From: Patescibacteria group bacterium | Lineage (GTDB): Bacteria > Patescibacteriota > Microgenomatia > UM-FILTER-40-11 | Assembly (NCBI GenBank): GCA_023473205.1 | Contig: JAMCYY010000077.1 | Location: 1 to 7,867, forward strand | Direction of reading: 5' to 3' | Length of the DNA: 7,867 bases | In this document: positions 5,730 through 7,867 of the stretch, piece after piece | Position numbering within the stretch: the stretch's first letter is position 1 | How the letters are laid out: every line of letters begins with the position of its first letter | Position numbers and translations under genes: made by a program | The notes under the pieces: model-generated | Databases searched by the model: none | Seen by the model: the letters and a program-made list of their open reading frames with translations, nothing else | Told to the model about the DNA's origin: nothing

Positions 5730-6527
5730 TTATTCAATCATTGAAGGTTGAATTGAGCATTCAATCATCTCTCTCTTCTGAGCTGAACCAGTTGCCTCAG
5801 CGCCCCATTGGTTTGATATGGTTATTGTATGTAGACAATTAAAGTCATTATTGGAAGCAGTAATTTGAATGCTTGAGAAAACTCCTGGGCTCCAGCCCCT
5901 CTCCTTATTGGTTATATCATTTTTGCTTGCCTTCCAGCCAGTTTTTTGGAAATAATTTAATGATTTTTCCGCCTCTTGTTTAACTAAATTAGAATACTTA
6001 TCACTATCTTGTGAAACTAGATCTTCAAAATAAACAATTGTTCTGGCAAATTCATTAATTCTAACTTGGTTTTCCCCCATCTCTTTAATAAGACACTGGT
6101 CGTTACAATTTACCTTAGCCTCCTTTAAGGACTTTTGAATAAATTGTGATACTTTTTGAAAATTGTTTTCATTTGGATTATTGATATAAGCACATTTAAT
6201 TCCCTTAAAGTTGGGATATAAGCAAGCACCAGTGCTGTCATCAGCACAAAGAGTTGGACCATAATTAATGGGTGTTAGACATAAATAACCTTCCTTGGTG
6301 AAGCGTATTTCTTCACCGTTAGAAGAGGCTAACCAGACAGGCGACTCGTTTATTGCAGGAAGACTTGCTGGAAATGCTTCATAGGGGTGGGCAAACTTTA
6401 AAAAATTTGCATGTTGTTCTTCTGACAGTTCAAGACCATAAAATAAAAATTTGTACATTGGAGAGCCATAACCTAATTCCATTTTAGTTATTGGAACAAA
6501 AACTAAAGCTGTTCCCACGGTAACCAT
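5730..6527 (-). CDS. Exported protein of unknown function, probably the 3' part of a frameshifted gene
   Basis: From the first ATG this is 265 residues that I cannot assign to a family. It has eight cysteines (83, 94, 102, 112, 141, 145, 231, 257), an even number that fits disulfide bonds outside the cytoplasm; Cys83-Cys112 form a cluster in a Gly/Pro/Asn-rich stretch. A helical part (about 122-200) rich in Lys and Glu follows, then a beta-like C-terminus (SSIQITAS, LHTITISN). The first 14 residues (VTVGTALVFVPI) are hydrophobic but short for a signal. The frame stays open upstream to 6656 without an ATG, and the small frame starting at 6768 supplies a basic tail and a good membrane anchor. 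Joined by a one-base shift, the two would make a single protein of about 345 residues. No ribosome binding site precedes the internal ATG, which supports the joined reading. Confidence 0.6.
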   Translation of the reverse strand: MVTVGTALVFVPITKMELGYGSPMYKFLFYGLELSEEQHANFLKFAHPYEAFPASLPAINESPVWLASSNGEEIRFTKEGYLCLTPINYGPTLCADDSTGACLYPNFKGIKCAYINNPNENNFQKVSQFIQKSLKEAKVNCNDQCLIKEMGENQVRINEFARTIVYFEDLVSQDSDKYSNLVKQEAEKSLNYFQKTGWKASKNDITNKERGWSPGVFSSIQITASNNDFNCLHTITISNQWGAEATGSAQKREMIECSIQPSMIE

Positions 6528-6633
6528 GCTTAGATTCTGAGATTTAAGAAAGGAAACCTTTAAATTTTTGGCAGAATTATTTTCCTTTTGAAAATTAATT
6601 GACTGGTTTTTATTTATTGAAGCCGAGAATGAC

Positions 6634-6768
6634 CTAATATTTTTCCCAAAAAATATTTAAAATACTAATTATTCCAAAAACAATAAAAATGAAGAATAAT
6701 AATTTATTCAAGGCTTTTGTTCTTTTTGAAGATGAGCGCGGCTTTTGTGAAGAAAATTTTTTTGCCAT
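6634..6768 (-). CDS. Short membrane-anchor frame, probable 5' part of the frameshifted gene
   Basis: This 44-residue frame begins MAKKFSSQKPRSSSKRTK, a strongly basic cytoplasmic tail, followed by a membrane helix at about residues 22-41 (NKLLFFIFIVFGIISILNIF), and ends at TAG 6634-6636. It looks like the N-terminus of a signal-anchored protein, not a complete one. The downstream frame, one register away, is already open from 6656, so the two overlap by about 20 bases across AAAAAA (6648-6653), CCC and TTTTT (6640-6644) on the plus strand. It has no Shine-Dalgarno sequence. A perfect TTGACA lies at 6793-6788, but I see no -10 at the right distance. Confidence 0.5.
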   Translation of the reverse strand: MAKKFSSQKPRSSSKRTKALNKLLFFIFIVFGIISILNIFWEKY

Positions 6769-6824
6769 ATTTTAATTGTTACACTTTTGTCAAATATTTG
6801 CAAAAACTTGGAAGAATTTTGTTT

Positions 6825-7319
6825 TTACCCTTTAACTTTAGCTTGAATGGCTGAGAGTTTTATGGCATTGGAAAGACAGGTGTTTCTTAGCTCTAAATTT
6901 CCTGAATAAAGAACCCAGGAGTTTGAAGAATTATCAAATACTTCTAAACTTTTAGTGTTTAACTCTTTATTTTCAATTACTCTCTTTTGAATATTTTCTG
7001 AAATTACATTTCCACTTGAATATCCCCAAGACTCATTACCTTTTGACCCCCTAGTCCAACACCAAGTTTCCTCGTAAATTTTGCCATATCTTTCAGTTAG
7101 TCCAGTTTCTAAACCTAAGCCAAAATCTGCATCAGGATTATTTAGGGAATTTTTGCTTCTGTTTCTTGCACCTTTAAAGGTATCTTCATCCCAAGGAGTA
7201 TCAGAAACTTCAGATTTAGCACTGCAACCAATAACTTCAATTGTAGAATCTAAAGAAGCAAATATCTCTCTTGCAAGTTGAATCTTTTTTTCGTTCTTTG
7301 TTCCAATATAGATCTTCAT
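6825..7319 (-). CDS. YjjX/DUF84-family non-canonical purine NTP phosphatase
   Basis: The 164-residue protein fits the NTPase family of E. coli YjjX (about 170 aa), which hydrolyses inosine and xanthosine triphosphates to keep damaged purines out of nucleic acid. The N-terminal MKIYIGTKNEKKIQLAREIF matches the family nucleotide-binding start (T-x-N-x-x-K). VSDTPWDEDTFKGARNRSKNS matches the conserved segment with T..GARNR, and DFGLGLETGL matches the acidic Gly-rich strand after it. The C-terminal NLELRNTCLSNAIKLSAIQ aligns by eye with the family's LTR....AV..AL end. AAAGG lies six bases before the ATG. Codons for TRGSKG within it coincide with an 18-bp repeat also found between the tRNAs. The substrate is assumed from the family; no symbol is assigned because the match was made by eye. 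Confidence 0.8.
   Translation of the reverse strand: MKIYIGTKNEKKIQLAREIFASLDSTIEVIGCSAKSEVSDTPWDEDTFKGARNRSKNSLNNPDADFGLGLETGLTERYGKIYEETWCWTRGSKGNESWGYSSGNVISENIQKRVIENKELNTKSLEVFDNSSNSWVLYSGNLELRNTCLSNAIKLSAIQAKVKG
7039..7056. repeat. 18-bp repeat inside the YjjX-like gene
   Basis: CCTTTTGACCCCCTAGTC occurs here within the coding sequence and again, without change, at 7506-7523 in the tRNA intergenic region. In the gene it encodes the residues TRGSKG on the minus strand. Confidence 0.85.
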
Positions 7320-7399
7320 GTTTAGCCTTTGTTTATATGTCTAAATTATAAATTATTAAGCTACTAATGTAAACAAATTTTTTTGTTTGTATTGAAATG

Positions 7400-7472
7400 T
7401 GGCCACTGAGGGATTCGGACCCCCGACATCTTCGATGTAAACGAAGCGCTCTACCAACTGAGCTAAGTGGCC
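7400..7472 (-). tRNA. tRNA-Val (anticodon UAC)
   Basis: A full 73-base cloverleaf reads on the minus strand. The acceptor stem is GGCCACT with AGTGGCC, and the D-arm is GCTC-AGTTGGTA-GAGC. The anticodon stem CTTCG/CGAAG encloses TTTACAT (anticodon TAC, valine), a 5-base variable loop follows, and the T-stem is GGGGG/CCCTC. The discriminator is A and CCA is not encoded. The T-loop reads TCCGAAT instead of TTCGAAT, so position 55 is C where almost all tRNAs have the U that becomes pseudouridine. Confidence 0.95.
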
Positions 7473-7473
7473 C

Positions 7474-7497
7474 TTTAAATTTCTACGGAAATTTAAA
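7474..7497. repeat. 10-bp perfect hairpin next to the tRNA-Val 5' end
   Basis: TTTAAATTTC (7474-7483) and GAAATTTAAA (7488-7497) pair perfectly around TACG. On the plus strand this gives C-UACG-G, a UNCG-type stable tetraloop. It ends one base from the tRNA. Confidence 0.75.
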
Positions 7498-7505
7498 AGG
7501 TAAAC

Positions 7506-7526
7506 CCTTTTGACCCCCTAGTCAAA
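7506..7526. repeat. 18-bp repeat copy with a TTTGAC/GTCAAA hairpin between the tRNAs
   Basis: TTTGAC (7509-7514) and GTCAAA (7521-7526) form a 6-bp stem around CCCCTA. Bases 7506-7523 are identical to 7039-7056 in the YjjX-like gene, where the right arm is broken (GTCCAA). Confidence 0.8.
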
Positions 7527-7552
7527 CAAAGGTGTTTGATCCTTAAAATTTT

Positions 7553-7591
7553 ACCAAATATTTTTGGTGTTTACACCAAGCTAAGCTTGGT
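7553..7591. repeat. Three overlapping alternative hairpins after the tRNA-Leu 3' end
   Basis: ACCAAA/TTTGGT (7553-7568), TTGGTGT/ACACCAA (7564-7579) and ACCAAGC/GCTTGGT (7575-7591) are perfect inverted repeats. Each shares an arm with the next, so neighbouring hairpins exclude one another. The last includes the tRNA-Leu discriminator and CCA. Confidence 0.75.
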
Positions 7592-7674
7592 GCGGACAAG
7601 AGGACTCGAACCTCCAAGGTTTTTAGGCCACAGGCCCCTCATGCCTGCGCGTCTACCAATTTCGCCATGTCCGC
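7591..7674 (-). tRNA. tRNA-Leu (anticodon GAG)
   Basis: This 84-base class II tRNA reads on the minus strand. The acceptor stem is GCGGACA with TGTCCGC, the D-arm contains AAATTGGTAGA, and the anticodon stem CAGGC/GCCTG encloses ATGAGGG (anticodon GAG, leucine). A long variable arm and the T-arm GGAGG-TTCGAGT-CCTCT complete it. The discriminator A is followed by CCA at 7590-7588, which may be an encoded tail or part of the adjoining hairpin. It lies upstream of tRNA-Val on the same strand, with about 115 bp between. Confidence 0.96.
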
Positions 7675-7678
7675 TTCA

Positions 7679-7732
7679 TGAAAGAAAACCTATGGGATGT
7701 ACCAGATGGTACGTCCCTATGGCTTTCTTTCA
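7679..7732. repeat. Long imperfect inverted repeat upstream of tRNA-Leu
   Basis: Arms 7679-7703 and 7708-7732 are 25 bases each around the loop AGAT. Twenty pairs are standard, one is T-G, and the only sizeable defect is three mismatches in the middle. Outer TGAAAGAAA/TTTCTTTCA and inner GTACC/GGTAC are perfect. Confidence 0.85.
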
Positions 7733-7750
7733 AAAACTTTCCAAAGTTGT

Positions 7751-7788
7751 ATTTTGTCGGATCAACATCCGTGGCTTTCCGACAAAAT
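7751..7788. repeat. 10-bp perfect inverted repeat with a nested hairpin
   Basis: ATTTTGTCGG (7751-7760) pairs with CCGACAAAAT (7779-7788). GGAT/ATCC (7759-7762, 7767-7770) can form an alternative inner stem. On the minus strand its loop holds GAAAGCCACGGATGT, resembling GAAAGCCATAGGGACGT in the neighbouring inverted repeat. A further 6-bp hairpin, AACTTT/AAAGTT, lies at 7735-7748. Confidence 0.75.
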
Positions 7789-7829
7789 GATTTTAATCTG
7801 ATTTAATTCTCTTTACTTCCTTCCGGTAA

Positions 7830-7866
7830 TCAATTATCAAAGGTTTCCTTCAACCATTTTTTTTGC
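7830..7866 (-). CDS. Possible C-terminal end of a gene entering from the right
   Basis: On the minus strand a frame from the right edge reads AKKWLKETFDN and then TGA. It would be the last residues of a gene starting outside the window. Twelve codons are too few to judge, and a second frame also ends nearby (TGA at 7837-7839). Confidence 0.25.
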   Translation of the reverse strand, partial: QKKWLKETFDN

Positions 7867-7867
7867 C

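Noticed and set aside
6637..6656. Programmed -1 ribosomal frameshifting
   Set aside because: The homopolymers are suggestive, but no heptamer of the X-XXY-YYZ type is in register with the upstream frame.
6788..6793. Perfect TTGACA on the minus strand as a promoter for the membrane-anchor frame
   Set aside because: No acceptable -10 lies 16-19 bp downstream, and that distance already reaches the start codon.
7536..7790. Plus-strand open frame of 84 codons reading RTRGLEPPRFLGHRP
   Set aside because: It runs antisense through tRNA-Leu and its flanking hairpins. This type of translated tRNA is a familiar false gene.

Overview
The window is an AT-rich bacterial chromosome segment with short intergenic gaps, small genes and the standard genetic code (no in-frame UGA had to be read as an amino acid). 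The gene mix is an envelope adaptor protein with its own two-component system, a bacterial RRM/RGG RNA-binding protein, a SIMPL-domain protein, a small PlsC-type acyltransferase and a DUF84/YjjX NTPase. Together with apparently leaderless starts and intergenic DNA packed with short hairpin repeats, this suggests a Patescibacteria (CPR) genome, perhaps of the Microgenomates type. That taxonomic guess is inference.

Bases 1-3213 (minus strand) hold a probable operon read right to left: an OmpR/PhoB-family response regulator, a membrane sensor histidine kinase 6 bp later, and 23 bp after that a HlyD/MacA-like membrane-fusion protein that runs off the left edge. The regulator has no Shine-Dalgarno sequence next to its start. 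A strong one lies about 160 nt upstream, separated from the gene by four tandem hairpins (3058-3186).

Bases 3214-5501 start with a divergent promoter and a strong ribosome binding site driving an RRM protein with an Arg/Gly-rich tail, ended by an intrinsic terminator. A SIMPL-domain protein follows, with a candidate leaderless promoter whose -35 lies in the loop of that terminator. It converges with a minus-strand PlsC-like acyltransferase, which is divergent from a 67-aa coiled-coil protein.

Bases 5502-5729 are a gene-free mosaic of short repeats: an inverted pair of a CTGAG..TCGAAG-type repeat, two ACACCT/AGGTGT hairpins and an 11-bp direct repeat.

Bases 5730-7319 (minus) hold a membrane-anchored, cysteine-containing protein of unknown function, apparently split by a one-base frameshift at homopolymers near 6640-6653, and upstream of it a YjjX/DUF84 NTPase gene. 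Bases 7400-7674 (minus) hold tRNA-Val(UAC) and tRNA-Leu(GAG). The DNA around both tRNAs (7474-7788) is unusually rich in perfect or near-perfect inverted repeats, and one 18-bp piece of it also occurs exactly inside the YjjX coding sequence.

The most unusual content is this set of hairpin families, not a protein system: stems differ in sequence but keep their architecture and flanks, and they sit against gene starts, tRNAs and even within a gene.
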